A stretch of DNA of 64,000 nt from Lampris incognitus (Eukaryota > Chordata > Actinopteri > Lampriformes > Lampridae): the NCBI RefSeq assembly GCF_029633865.1, contig NC_079216.1, positions 63,828,006-63,892,005 on the forward strand. Reading direction: 5' to 3'. Shown one piece after another: positions 1-11,940 of the stretch. Under the pieces are notes generated by a model. That model saw only the letters and a list, made by a program, of their open reading frames with translations, did not search any database and was not told where the DNA came from. The position numbers were made by a program, and so were the translations under genes. Positions within the stretch are counted from its first letter, which is position 1, and each line of letters opens with the position of its first letter.

Positions 1-80
1 NNNNNNNNNNNNNNNNNNNNNNNNNNNNNNNNNNNNNNNNNNNNNNNNNNNNNNNNNNNNNNNNNNNNNNNNNNNNNNNN
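1..80. other. Assembly gap
   Basis: All bases are N, so anything reaching into the left edge of the window cannot be read. Confidence 1.
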
Positions 81-3000
81 CCTGGCGGTCTGTCCTCCTT
101 TGGAAAATGTCCTGGGAGGAGGAGAGCGGAGGAGAGAAAGAGTTTCGCTCAGTGATTCAGGGGCACGGCGTAAACGCCAGCATGCTCCTCCTGACAGCCA
201 GCGTCCAACTGCAGCTCCGACTCGCCCACACACACTCCACGCTCCTCCTGGAAGCAGGAGCTGCGAGCAGGCTGCGAGACGCGAGTGCTATGGGGAGGGG
301 ATGCTGAGGCTGCCCCGTTCCTCGCCAAGCGCACAAACACCGGGAGATGGGCTCGGACACGTCTCACAGACACACACACACGGCGAAACATCTGAGAAAC
401 AAGCTCGTGTACGGTGACAGCCGTCTCAGAAGCACGCCGCCGGGCATCAGGGCTCGCGGGTACGCCGCGCTGGCCTCCGCCGGCTATTTTTTTTCCCCCC
501 TAATTGTTGAAGCGCCGGGTTTTGTGGTCATGTCCTAACACAAAGCTTGTGCCTCTCAAATGACCCCCCCCCGTTGTGTGTATGGATCATAAAGAAAAGG
601 GACAAGATTTTGAAATCCAAACTTCTCCCGAGCTAAAGTGTCGTCACGTCCACAGCTGACCGACCGCCTCGGCACTTACATCAGCGTGGCATAAATTCCC
701 GCGTAACGTAAAACGATGTTAGCTCCCGTGCCATTGAAAGGTCTCGCCGTTAGCATTAGACAGAACCAAGCTGTCACGTGATGACGTGATGCGGACCATG
801 AGCAGCAAGACCCATTACTGGCAGCAGGCCTGGGGCAGCACCAGAGCTAATGACTGCTGCAGATTGGAGGGTGCTTCGCTTTAGAAATCCCCGGTAGCCT
901 GTTGAGACGGTAATGCAGAAGCCATCAGAATAATGGCTCGCTAAAACAGACACTCAATAAAAAACATATCCAGGTATGCCTTAACAACGCTGCCGTCACC
1001 GCTTCCCCGGGACCCGATTAAAACCTGACGTTACGCATAGAGAGGTTCTCTCATTTTGAGGGAATGCGTGAGGGGAAATACGCCGTTTAAAAGCTAAGTT
1101 GGGGTTCAAGGAAAGTAACACTAAATGGAAGGGTAGAATTCATTTGCATTTGATCGGCGTCGACTAGATGACAAGATTTCATTCGTCAACGGCTTAAAAT
1201 CGAGGTATCGTCGTTTCGCTTTCTCTTTCCTGGGTTAACGATTCATTTTCCCACGTACGGCAACAGCCACGGCGGTAAACCGAGCTCCATTATGAATGAG
1301 AAGCGTGCTGGGAGCGATTGATCTGGAAGGAATTACTCGGGAGGCTCGGGTTACCGTTAGCCATGAGGACGGGCTATGACCCTCACATCCACGGCTTAAG
1401 GTCACAAGTCTCAAAGGGAGTCGGGCAGCCATTGCCCGGTTAAGATTACAGGGTCAGCACGTTTCATACCGAGGTGAATGACTTTCCGTTTTGTCGTCTA
1501 CATTAACGGTCAGCGCGCGACCAGTGTTGCGTTTACTGTGTATTGCGCCACATCGTGAGTCGACATGATAGGTAGGGTCCTCAAGCGTCTCTCTCCAATT
1601 TCATGAAAAACAGTAGGAAAAGTCCAACGCGTCGCAAGAGGTGGTCGGGGATCAGGGAAGTGACAAAACGTCTTCTCGCCACTCGTCTTAACCTGCTCTG
1701 AGTTTCCCCATCATCCTCTTCACGCTGCAGAACGTCACGCCTCTGCCAGGACGCAGGCGGCCATACGCCGCCGAGCAAAAGCACTTTATTCCCCGCTTAA
1801 CGGGCAACACATGCAACATTTAAAACCCCAACCGGCGGACGAGGCCTGACTTGTGCAACTCGAGAGCTGATGAAACGCTCATCTGACAGGAGTTTGGCAT
1901 AACGCAGAACTGACCCAAACACGGGGGGGGGGGGGGAGAGGAGAGCAACCTCTCTGACAAGAGCATTGACGGCCTGACAGGCGAGAGACTGGGAAAGAGC
2001 ACAAGCACCCAGCTGACCAGCACCATCTAGACTTCAGCACCAAGAATGCCGAGCACTCAAAACCCATTACCAAACCCAATCTCGCGCATAGCACGCGAGG
2101 GGAGCAGCGCAGTAAAAAAAAAAGCTCGCTGCTCCAATCTTAATTTTACAAGAGTTGCATAATTTGCTGAAAAAAAAGGGGTGGGGGGTGGGCTATAAAC
2201 ATGGCATTTAACAGAGCTCTGTATTGACCTTCACCTTTTTAACTGCCACACTGGGTGGATGGGTAGCCCTGATGGAATTTTTCCTTTTTTTTTTGTAGAA
2301 AAAAAAAAGAAAAAAAAGGAAAAATGCACAGTTTTCCCGAAAAGCAGCAGCCTGGCATCACACGGTGAACTTGACCGCATCGCTCCCGACCACACAGCAG
2401 CAGCGACACGCACAGAAAGTAAGTTGCCGTCTCGCAGATCCCTCCGAGCGGGAATAAGCCTCGGTGAGGACCCGTCCGGGTCGCTTGTTTTACACTGAAA
2501 ACCCTGATAAAAGTTTACCGAGACAGAGAGAGGGGGGAGGAGGAGGGGGGGGGGAACACTGTTGCCAACAGTTTAAATGTACAGGACCCTCCATAACAGC
2601 GAAACGTGGGGGGGGGGTTCTCCCCCCCTCCTCCTCCCTCTGATGATGATTAAACGTTACGTCGCAACGGCAAATATCGCAGCACGATGTCTACAAAGGC
2701 TTATAAACGTGACATAGTGGTTATGAACCCTCCAGTAGATCCTCGTACGTTTCCCCCTCTTGCGCTTTCTCCCTCTCTCTCTCCCCCCTCTCTCTCCCTT
2801 ACTGTACAACTGCCGTACTCTCCCACATTGTTTCTATTTCCGTTACTCACCTTTGCTCCCAAGTCAGTCGCTGTATATAGATACTCTATATCGGTGGCTC
2901 CCGCGGATAAACGTAATTTCAGTCACATTTACACACCGACTGCTATTTTAGGGAGCTGACAAACTCAAAAGAGCGAGTCTCCCCTCTCTTGTCAGTAAGA

Positions 3001-3200
3001 GACTCCTCCCCTTAGCCGACGAATAGACTACTAGGCGATGTAACTCCCCCCCCTCCTCCTCCTCCTCCCTCCCTCCCTCCTCCTCCTCCTCACACCCTCC
3101 CCTTCGCGTTTTCTTGCTCTCAAAACACCGGGACGTGTGTAGCGAAACTGCCAAGTATAGATTATGGGCAGGGGGGGGGGGGGAAGCGTTGATACATTGT
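81..3200. other. Non-coding, partly CpG-rich sequence
   Basis: No ORF here resembles a known protein and all are short. Bases 81-480 are GC- and CpG-rich and could be part of a 5' exon or promoter cut by the gap. The rest holds poly(G) runs (about 1921-1936, 2545-2554, 2608-2617), an A/T run at 2280-2320 and a (CTC)n tract at 3048-3090. Nothing further can be supported. Confidence 0.5.
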
Positions 3201-3219
3201 AACGATTCCGCGGCCAGTT

Positions 3220-3990
3220 ACAAAAGGGCGGGTTTTTAGAAACGGGGCTTCCGCAGCGTCCGTCTCTGTGTTCTTGCGCACTTGGCTCGTTTCGCTGTCA
3301 TGTCAGACCTCCCGTCACACGCTTATCTGGTGTTGTGTTGTGTGTTGTGTTGTGTTGTGTTGCCTGAGGTGTGAGGCGGCAGCGGCGGCGGCTCTCTCAA
3401 AACTTTCTAAGTTGGCTCACTTTCCCACCGCGGCGCCGCCGCCGCCGCCGCCGCGGGCGCTTCCGCTCGGCCGACGCGCGCGTTACGGCGAGAAGCGCCG
3501 CCCGGCCGCGCTGCTCGGGGCAGCCATGGAAGCGCTCCGCTGTTTTTTTCAAGCGTCGTTTTGTTTCCGATTCCCACCGACGGCCGCGCGGACGTCGCGT
3601 CCGACACGACTGACGTCACCCCCCCCCCCCCCTTGAGACGACAGAAAAGGAATTTCGTGAGTTCGAAGGACGGCCGCGTCGTCCACTCGCGAGCGGCAGC
3701 GTCTTTCGAACAGCCAATCGGCGGGCGGGAGGCGGGCTTTCGTGTCAGCCGCCATATGGCGGCGTCACGTGTAAGGGCTGGGCTGGGAGCAGGTGCGCCC
3801 GCGCGGCCCGGCACGAACCGGTGACACTTTCTGCACGTTGAATACCCACTGAAGCGCTTCGCAGTCCCCCGGTCGGGGGCTGGCTGCCTAATGCCCGGCC
3901 CTGTTGTTGGGATCTGTTGGAACCGGGTCCTCTGAAGGGGCCACAACAGGCCCACCCTTCCTCGGCCCTCTCGGCCCTTCGAGGCTTCAT
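3220..3990. promoter_or_regulatory. Orphan CpG-island promoter candidate
   Basis: This stretch is very CpG-rich and TATA-less. It holds a perfect CRE (TGACGTCA, 3611-3618), a CCAAT box (3714-3718) followed by GC boxes, a perfect 16-bp palindrome GCCGCCATATGGCGGC (3748-3763) made of two opposed YY1-type CCGCCAT cores, and an E-box CACGTG (3766-3771). This mix is typical of housekeeping or bidirectional vertebrate promoters. No coding exon can be tied to it. By synteny it could be the promoter of a gene leaving the window on the left in the minus direction (a MEF2A-like gene would fit), or a non-coding RNA promoter. The direction of transcription is not visible. Confidence 0.6.
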
Positions 3991-5182
3991 CCTCTACATC
4001 CCTTTTTAACGTATGCATCATGGGAGTACCGGTGCACGGATACATAATTACTTACCCCCAACACTGCAATGTCAACCCCACTATAACAGCCACAACACGG
4101 CCCTTTTCTTACGCGTCCTCCTGCACAGCGCATTGCATTTTTGCAACGAAAGATGTGGCATATGGTATTGATCGGATTGATCGATTGATTTGGAGCCGCC
4201 GTCTGATCGTTTTACTGCCGAGAGGCAAATGGGGAGAGTGCAACTCTTTTGAGTTTTTGCAGTTTCGTCCGCTCACGTCAACATTTCCACAGTTGAGTTT
4301 TGACAAGATCCCTGCTCATCTTCGCACATACGAGACACGTCTAAACTAATTAGACGCTCAGCTATTGTGTGTAGTTTACCAGTGTCGAGCAGCTAACGGT
4401 CTGAAAAGTACAGTTGTCCCGTTCTGCCTACTTCTACGCCCGTGTCCGCCTGGGGAATTCATTTGTTTCCATGTTGCAACTGTTTCCACTCCCTCTATCT
4501 CTCCATCTCTCTTTACTATCCCGTCTCACCCCTCCCTCCCCCCCCCCCTCCTCCCCTCCCCCCTCCACCTCCAGTTTCTATCTGACGTGTTCGCTCCGTT
4601 TCATTTTCAGTACAATTTTAATAACAAAACACATTCTTAAGGCCCATTAAAGACTGTTTTTCCTTTTTATTTTATTTTATTTATTTATTTTTACAACCCG
4701 GGTGACATTTTCTGGTTTTTGCCATCGTTCATATTGGTTTTGTCGTTTACTCACCAGCGTCACTCCTGAGACCTTGGGATGCGGCACCACCGCCGGATTC
4801 GGCTTTACGACGGCCAACGGCGTCTTATGGGGCAACAGAACACGAGGGTCAGACATGTTTCAACAAGTGCAACTTAACTCGGCTCTCTAAAATCAAATAT
4901 GTGGACGTGGAAACAAAAGTGCAACTTAAAAGTCGTCACCTGAAAGGCCCAATATTATCGTTTGCCGATTGCATTGCTGAGCGACTAGCTGGTCCCACTT
5001 GCAGGAATGACCGACCGGCTTACTTACTGTAGGTGGGAGAAACCATCGACTAACTAACTGGGCAGCCGGTGCAAACGGGTAGTCATACCACTACTACTAC
5101 TAGTCATGGATGATGAGAAATCATGTACATGGGCTAACCGTGGCACTAGACTAGGGGTTGTTTTTGGTATTGCTGTCTCCCC
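3991..5182. other. Non-coding stretch, nothing recognised
   Basis: Contains C/T-rich tracts (4510-4575), a poly-T/ATTT tract (4655-4692) and otherwise unremarkable sequence. No exon with convincing splice sites was seen. Confidence 0.5.
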
Positions 5183-5268
5183 GCCTGCCGCCCAATGGCT
5201 GCTGGGACAGGCTCCAGCATCCCTGCGACCCTGAGTAGGATAAGCGGTTTGGATCATGGATGGGTGCT
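5180..5268 (+). repeat. SINE 3'-end fragment (DANA/V-SINE-like tail)
   Basis: The stretch carries the signature of the 3' half of fish tRNA-SINEs: a GGGACAGGCTCCAGCATCCC block followed by CTGAGTAGGATAAGCGG and ending in a GGATCATGGATGG tail. The tRNA-related head is missing, so this is a 5'-truncated copy. The same blocks occur in reverse complement in the fuller copies at 18.1 kb and 25.8 kb. Confidence 0.8.
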
Positions 5269-8200
5269 GTTGAAAGGGCCTGTTTCATGCTTGTGCTCGG
5301 TTGCCCCGCATGGCGCTGGTGTAAAGCTGTATCCAGCGGTGGTCCTGTGTCCAAAATCTCCAAAATAACGCCACTGAGCAAAATTATATCATAACCGTTA
5401 CGTACGATGTCGTCGAAGACAACAAAAGTAAGACCCAAGCCATAAACAATCGAGTTTGGCTTTGAGCTTCTATGTTCATATTTGGGACGGCGAGCCAAGG
5501 AAGTTCCAAATGTGACCAAATTAAGAAGTACGAGAACACGGTTAAGGTAACTTATTCCACTACTGTTTTTACCCGCAGTTGGATTTGGGCGTTACAGTTC
5601 GTTATCGCAGTCAAATTGACGATATATTAATGGGAGAAAGTCCTCACTTTGAAACTTTAATAATGCATCACGTCATAAGGTACCGAATAACGGCGTGGTT
5701 ACAGCAAAGTGTTAGGAGTAGAAGATCCTGGTGAAAACTTTGGGGAGTTTCGATTTCACGGCGTTTCCGATTTCGCCCGACGCCGACACTTTCGGCGCGC
5801 GTACCAAATTCAATTAAATCAAAATGAAATGAGTTCAAACGAAAATTAAGAGACTCGGTGTTTTTAGTCGGTAAAGTCTGGGTCTCGATCTCTCTTAATT
5901 AAATTGTTCTCGGCGTTTCCCGAGCAGCACTTTTATGTCCACATGCACATCCACATGCACATGCCTCAATGGAAGTTGGCCCCCCCCCCCCCCAACATCC
6001 TAAATGCTCACTTCTGCGGTGCATAAACAGATGTGAGCAAAAGAAGAAGAAAAAAAAAAACCAACTTTATTCAGAAAAACACCGAGGCGGCAATTTATAA
6101 GCAGCCTGGACCGTGCACGGAGCTATTGAGCGGGACAACACCCGGCGTCCACGCAAGCCTACAAAGGAATCGGTGACAGTTTTCAATCTCAAAATCTAAT
6201 GCGAATTTGCATCGGTGAGGTATGATTCAATGGTAGTAGGTTAAAAAATGACATCCGTCATTACGCCTCGGGAATGTGCTGGGAGCCGAGGCCTTTCCTG
6301 GCGCCCGAGTCTCACCTGTTTGGAGCTGCTGTCTAAACACCTTCACGGGTTTCGCTGTTAGAAAGTCCGGCGTTTTCCCCCCTTGCAAGTATTCGCTTCG
6401 AAGCTGCTTTTCTTCTTTCTCCTGTCTTTGTTTCACTCTGCCCCTTGCTTCACCTCAAAGCCAGACCAGCTGGCTTTGGATGCTTTCCGTCAAGCCCTTG
6501 AGAGGCCTGCCTTCACACCCCCACTCTTCCCCTCGGCCCTTGGTCTTTCTGCCGGGAGAGAGTGGGGGGACAGTGGTATGAAGGCTTGGACCCCAGATGG
6601 ACATAGACATGTTGGGCATGTGTTATGTGACAGGGCTTGGCTCGGGGGGCTCTCTAGACCAGCCACAGCTGTCAGTCATATAAGTACAGAAGATATTGAG
6701 GATTATTTTTCCTCTGTTCACTGATGTAGTCAAGAGGGGGGGGGGGGATACGGTGTCATTTTCTGAAACATAATTGGGGAAATGAAATGGATGCGGAGGA
6801 CCACAGATGATCCATAATTGTCATTGGTTGGTTGTGTGCACGGTAGTTGTGTAGTAGTAACTTGAGCTTATGACTGTTTGTTTTATAAACTTGAAATTGG
6901 GATGAGACGAATACACGCCAACCTTCATTTTTAGTCATTGAAACCACTGACGAGGTTTTGGCTTTTGAATTTCTCTTAAGAAAAATAAAAAGATCATTTA
7001 GGACAGATTATGTGATGTATTCCCACAACCTGCAGGGACACACAAGATAACACAACTTGTTCTGGTAGGGCTTTGATACGAGACAGCTGGCATTTTCAGC
7101 ATTGCACCCGACCGCAAATAGACTCAGACACTCTTTCTCTCCAATTAAAGAGAAGGGACCCAAAAAAAAAAAAGAAATAAATCTTTTCGTGCGGCGAGCT
7201 TTCTATTAGAGTCCATAATCAGATTTGATCTCGTACGCGATACGGAAGAGAGAAATGGATGTTTATTTTGCAAACGAGGCTATCACGGGCAGATCCCAAT
7301 ATGTCACGCCAGTTTGGGAATATCGCCTCGGAACTTTAAAATAACATTTCATTATCCGAGGCTCATTTAAACGGGCTATCTGGAAAGCCCTCTCAGCACC
7401 CCTCTCCAATCCCCAGTCTTCTGCTGGCTGCACACTGCAGATTCACTCACTGGATGCATTCTGACAACAGACAACACACTGCAGCGCGGCCAATTATCTC
7501 CTCACTTTCGGCGGCCGTGGAGATGGCAGCCCCGCTAGAAGTCCAAAACTTCTCAAATGATATCCTGCACGCAGCAAAGTTCCACAAACACCCCCGCCAA
7601 TCGGCCCGCCAAACAAATATATCGATAATCCCCGCAGAACACAGAGACGCACAGCTCCACAAGTCTTCATTGCCTTTCGACTGTAGAGCAATAAAAGTGC
7701 ATTTGAACGCTCGCTAAATACCACAGTCGGCTTCATTATAACGTTTTAAAGTAACCCAGGTTTCGGCTCAGGCTATTGCCACTACCCTTATCCATTTTTA
7801 TTGAAAATCACTTAGCCAAGTTGTCTCCGAGCAGACTACTGCTGCGGATGTGGTAGTCAAGTTGCAGATCTAAAAATACCCCTTGTCTCAAAGTCTGGAT
7901 CACTTCTCTCATTACCCGCTGTAATTAAAACGAACCGAGGCCTGCCAGCTCCGAATAGCACAGGGTAGCGTGCAAGTGTTATTGTGGAGGTGCGGCATTC
8001 GAAATGAAAATCTCTTGTTATCGTAACGCCTGTTTGTTTTCGTGGTCCCTCATCTAAAGAGAAGAAGAACGGGGCGGGGGGGGGGGGGTCCGCAACAAAA
8101 AAATCACAAAATCCTCGATTATCTCCCAATATTCACGCCCCCGCCCCCCCATCGTGCAATTTATAACATGTAGCGGAGGTTCATACTGAACTTATTAAAA

Positions 8201-9186
8201 ATTGAACAAGGTTAGAAATGGAGCTATTCTTGCCATTATTCATTTGGTCCCTAATTTCAAGTATTACTTAATTAATCACCTGAAATGATGTCAAATAACT
8301 CACACTGTCATAGGTCCGCCGAGTGATGCTAGCTGAGTTCAGCGATAATCGTATTAAAATCGAACAGAGCGGGACATTCCTCTCTCCCTCCCTCTCCCTC
8401 GGCTTTCTTCTTTTCCAACACAACGGCAAGCCGTAAACACCGTGCGACAGGTTTCCACAAAGCGGCATGCTCCTAATGGAAGCTATGGCACCCATGCTGG
8501 GGGGGGGGGGCTGTTTGGAGCGTGCAACTTTCTTAACGAGGCAAGGGTTTTATGAGGCACCAGGATCAATTTATCATCAAGCACGTCACTGTTCACCACT
8601 CCTGGATTTCCGCCTCTCGTGCTAACTTTTCTTGTTTCAGAATCGGTTGTTGCTTGTGTGTGCGTGCATATATGTGCGCGTGTGTGTGTGCAAGCACCCG
8701 TGTGTGTCTGTTTGTGCCGCAGCCATAACTAGTCAGCAGGTGCCTTCACTTCACATCCCCAGCATCCTCGGTGCAGAGACAAATTGAGGAGGAGCAGGAT
8801 GCAGGGAGTCTGCCAAAGGGGAATGTGTGGGAGAGACCATTCTAATTTCTGCTCCTCCACCGATCCTCGCTGGCGCTTTAGCTATGACTCCACATCAAGC
8901 TAGCGCCGCCGTAATTCGTCTTGTCAGACCGCATAGAAAGAAAGCTAAACATATCGGGACGCCATCGTCGCTGTTTACCCGGGGGGGGGGGGGGGGGCAG
9001 GGTTTTCAAAAAAAAAAAAAAAAAAAAGGGAGACGTGGGGTTCCACGTATGAAAAGCTGTTTGATTCCCCTGACGTGGAAGGCCTTCCAACTGGATGCCA
9101 GCTAGCACCGAAACTCTAAAAATACCCCACCTGAACTATAGCGTGACCCATATAGGCTTGTGTTTTCCGCGCTTGAAACAGATCGT
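5269..9186. other. Gene-poor non-repetitive stretch
   Basis: Mostly single-copy-looking, moderately AT-rich DNA with poly(C)/poly(G) runs (5980-5993, 6736-6748, 8075-8088, 8498-8510, 8981-8997) and a poly(A) run at 9009-9027. One minus-strand segment (about 6319-6460) has an open frame ending in an AG/GTGAGA donor, discussed as a finding. Bases 7240-7760 look compositionally stable and could be conserved non-coding DNA, which cannot be tested here. Confidence 0.4.
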
Positions 9187-9345
9187 ATGTCTTCGCGCAC
9201 GCTGGCGCTTGTGTTACTGGTCCTTGCCGTGGTAAAGGCTGATGTGCCCCCCGTGTGCAATATCACATCTGCAACTCCCGCACAATGTGGTTTATTGGAC
9301 AGACGATGTTTTGCCGGGGAACCTGCCTCCACTTGTACGCAGTAG
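9187..9345 (+). CDS. Candidate small secreted peptide ORF (52 aa), unproven
   Basis: Starting at the ATG at 9187, the ORF opens with MSSRTLALVLLVLAVVKADV. That is a textbook signal peptide: a basic n-region, an 11-residue hydrophobic core and a small polar c-region. A short cysteine-bearing segment follows, with an N-glycosylation sequon (CNIT), four cysteines and a stop at 9345. No family is recognised. A chance ORF is quite possible: there is no supporting promoter, polyadenylation signal or neighbouring exon, and ORFs of this length are common. It could also be the first exon of a spliced gene whose remainder I do not see. Confidence 0.15.
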   Translation: MSSRTLALVLLVLAVVKADVPPVCNITSATPAQCGLLDRRCFAGEPASTCTQ

Positions 9346-10143
9346 GTTGCCCGGTTCTCTCGAAAGCACCGTGACTCATACCGGGCACGGGGTAGCTAAT
9401 CCACGAGAGATAATTTGGTATTCATGTTTTACAAATGTGCTTGAGTAAAATCCCTAAATCTTTTTTTGGCAAGTGCAGTCGAGGAAGTCTCGCGCAGGCA
9501 TGTCATCCGCCGTGAAAAGGCGGCGGAGCGGTGGGGAAAAGCGGGGCTTTGTCTCACGACTTGAGCTGAAAGACATCACTATCATCAGCTTTCCTCGCCG
9601 CCTTTTGTCACAGACTCCCGTCTCTCTCCCCCCCCCCCCCCCAGCTCCTCGGAAGGTAAATAGCGGCCCGACACGGGAGGACACATGCAGTTTGCCTACA
9701 ACGGGCAATAAATTTGCGTGTCAGGCCTGTGCGTCACAGATTAAACATGCTTTGTTTGGGGATGATTTATGGGTGCGATGTCGCGCTGGGCGCACTTGGC
9801 TGTGAGGAGCCGTGGGTTTGATGGCGGGGGCGGGGGGGTAGCAGGTGAGGCGGCGGGGTTGGCGAGTGTCAGATTTGTCTCTCAGGAAGACTGATCTGTG
9901 GCCGCTCCAAGGGTGCCCGGTGCAACGCGCACCTCTGTCATTAATCACACGCGGCCTCCGAGTGCGGAGCGCTTTGTCTTTTCGCCCGCCTCCGACCGGC
10001 GCTGCAAGCTGTCGCCAGTCTAAGGGAAGCTCGCTCCAGAACAACACACGGGAGGGGGGGGGAGGGGGGGGAGGAAGCTGACTGTGGCTTATGAAACAAA
10101 GTGTTAATGTTTTCTCACCAAGGAAGACAATAGAGCACCAAAA
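9346..10143. other. Non-coding stretch, nothing recognised
   Basis: GC-rich in places, with poly(C) at 9629-9642 and G-rich runs at 10050-10072. No exon or mobile element recognised. Confidence 0.5.
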
Positions 10144-10154
10144 ATGCTCACACA

Positions 10155-10350
10155 GGCAGTCCCTACAAGCCCCCCCCCATCACAAGCAGGTGAAGCTAGT
10201 CCCTACAAGCCCCCCCCCCATCACAAGCAGGTGAAGCTAGTCCCTACAAGCCCCCCCCCATCACAAGCAGGTGAAGCTAGTCCCTACAAGCCCCCCCCCC
10301 ATCACAAGCAGGTGAAGCTAGTCCCTATCACAAGCAGGTGAAGCTAGGCT
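10155..10350 (+). repeat. Minisatellite, 39-40 bp unit, about 4.5 copies
   Basis: The unit reads GTCCCTACAAGC, then a run of 8-11 C, then ATCACAAGCAGGTGAAGCTA. The four full units differ almost only in C-run length. A shortened unit lacking the C-run closes the array. The array opens a proline/serine-rich frame, but the C-run changes shift it, so coding is unlikely. Confidence 0.9.
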
Positions 10351-11231
10351 ATCTGTGAGGCGTGTAGGGGTTTCGCTGGGTCTCTCGGTCCATACCTGAC
10401 GACGCCATACGCGCTTCTCTTGTCTTTTTCCTCCTTCAGAAGTCCCCTGCATATACGGGATTAATATAATTCCCCATCCCCCCCCCCCCCGGAGGAAGGC
10501 GCTGACTCAGCAGGCAGCGCAGCTAAAAGCATGTTGAATTATACACCAAACACAATTGACCGCTGACGCTCCACTTTGCAGAGAGTGATCACACATACGG
10601 CACACCACCCCAGTTTTTAAAGGCCGGATGACTCGTTTTGGGTCCGGCGTGGTTAGAAGTTGAAAGATGTGTACTTTGTTTTTTTTTTTTTTTCAAGGCC
10701 TAATATGTGTCTTTGGACAAAACCTGGGGTGGAAGGACAAACAGGCGTTGCTGAAAATACGCTGTGCGATATTCCGAAGCCGGACTCACATTTTTGTCGT
10801 GTGTGACCCTTGACCTTCATTCATCCCAAGCTGAAAGCCGTAGGTGGACGCTGTAACTGCGCGCCGAAGGACTCGAAAATCTCCAAGGTTCGTCAAACTG
10901 CTGTGTATCGTTAAAAAACTTACGATTTATCACAAAGAGCTGTCTGATGGCCCTGGTGCTGCGGCGGCATTGAGAAACAGGATGGGCCTTTCACGGGGGT
11001 CCTGAAAGGCAAGAGAGGACATAATACAGTGAGAAGAATAAACCTTGAGATGACAACAGTCTCCCGAAGCCGGAATTTATCACGTCAAACAAGCTTAGCG
11101 CCTGTTAGCATCGTCCTGCTGGGGGACTGGGGAGAACATGGCACACCAGCGCTGGAGGGCAAGACCAATGGAAACAAATCCAAGGGTCGGATTGGGAAAC
11201 ATTAAATAAATAAATAAAAGAAACCCGGTAT
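10351..11231. other. Non-coding stretch, nothing recognised
   Basis: Poly(C) at 10481-10491, a poly(T) run near 10679-10693 and otherwise unremarkable sequence. No gene or element identified. Confidence 0.5.
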
Positions 11232-11239
11232 ATTTCAGC

Positions 11240-11940
11240 CAGTGTTGTAGTACTCGAGTCCGACTCGAGTCCTGATTTTCAGGACTCGTGACTCGACTTG
11301 GACTCGAGCACTGATGACTCGGACTTGGACTCGAGCATTGGCTGCATTCGGACTCGGAAGTTGGAGAAGAGGACTCGGACTTGTTAACTGATGAAGACTG
11401 TTTTTCTGTTTTTGTTAGTTTTTGTGGAATAGGCCCTAATGATTTGGCGTAAGATACTGACAGCTATATCAATACCGCAACCTTATGCAGTTTCGTGCAA
11501 GGGCAGGCCCGTGTGTTCCACCTACATGCGGACTCACGTGTATACCCTCATGTTGGAGGGTATGAGCCCATCTTCTTCGACTCGGACTCAACCTTGATGA
11601 CTCAGACTCGGACTCGGACTCAGGTAATGGGGACTTAATAATAATAATAATAATTTTACCTCTATATCACCTTTCTAAAACAATGTTACAAAGTGCTTCA
11701 CAAAAACAAAAAAACAAAAACAGATAAAACCAGACAAGGCGGGAATAAGAGTACGATCAAATAAGAGTAAAAATAACAAATATCAAACATTTGTAAAAGC
11801 TTTCATAAAAAGAACAGTTTTAAGATTGTTTAAGACTCAACTCGGACTCGACTCGGACTCTTCTTTGGGGACTCGGACTCTTCTTTGGGGACTTGAGACT
11901 CAACTCGGACTCGAGGTTTAGCGACTCCACTACAGCACTG
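11240..11940. mobile_element. hAT-like non-autonomous DNA transposon
   Basis: The left end begins CAGTGTTGTAGTACTCGAG and the right end closes with CTCCACTACAGCACTG, giving imperfect terminal inverted repeats of hAT type (CAGTG...CACTG). Flanking 8-bp duplications match 7/8: ATTTCAGC at 11232-11239 and AATTCAGC at 11941-11948. The body is dominated by repeats of GACTCG/GACTTG. It has no transposase ORF, so it must have been moved by another element's enzyme. An L2-like tail is nested inside at 11637-11830. The 3' end has been amplified with adjacent DNA into the array that follows. Confidence 0.75.
11637..11830 (-). mobile_element. L2-type LINE 3' tail, nested in the hAT element
   Basis: On the minus strand the segment reads like the end of an L2-clade ORF2 (a KTVLFMKAFTN-like stretch, compare the usual LKTHLF-KAF motif). 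An untranslated tail containing AAGCACTTTGTAACATTG and a terminal (ATT)n follow. It interrupts the GACTCG-rich body of the hAT element, so it inserted later. Confidence 0.65.

Noticed and set aside
3407..4045. 212-codon minus-strand ORF in the CpG island
   Set aside because: High GC removes stops. The sequence is low-complexity (poly-Ala/Pro/Arg) and matches no known family.
10144..10341. Proline-rich repeat protein
   Set aside because: C-run length differences between units shift the frame, so it is a minisatellite.
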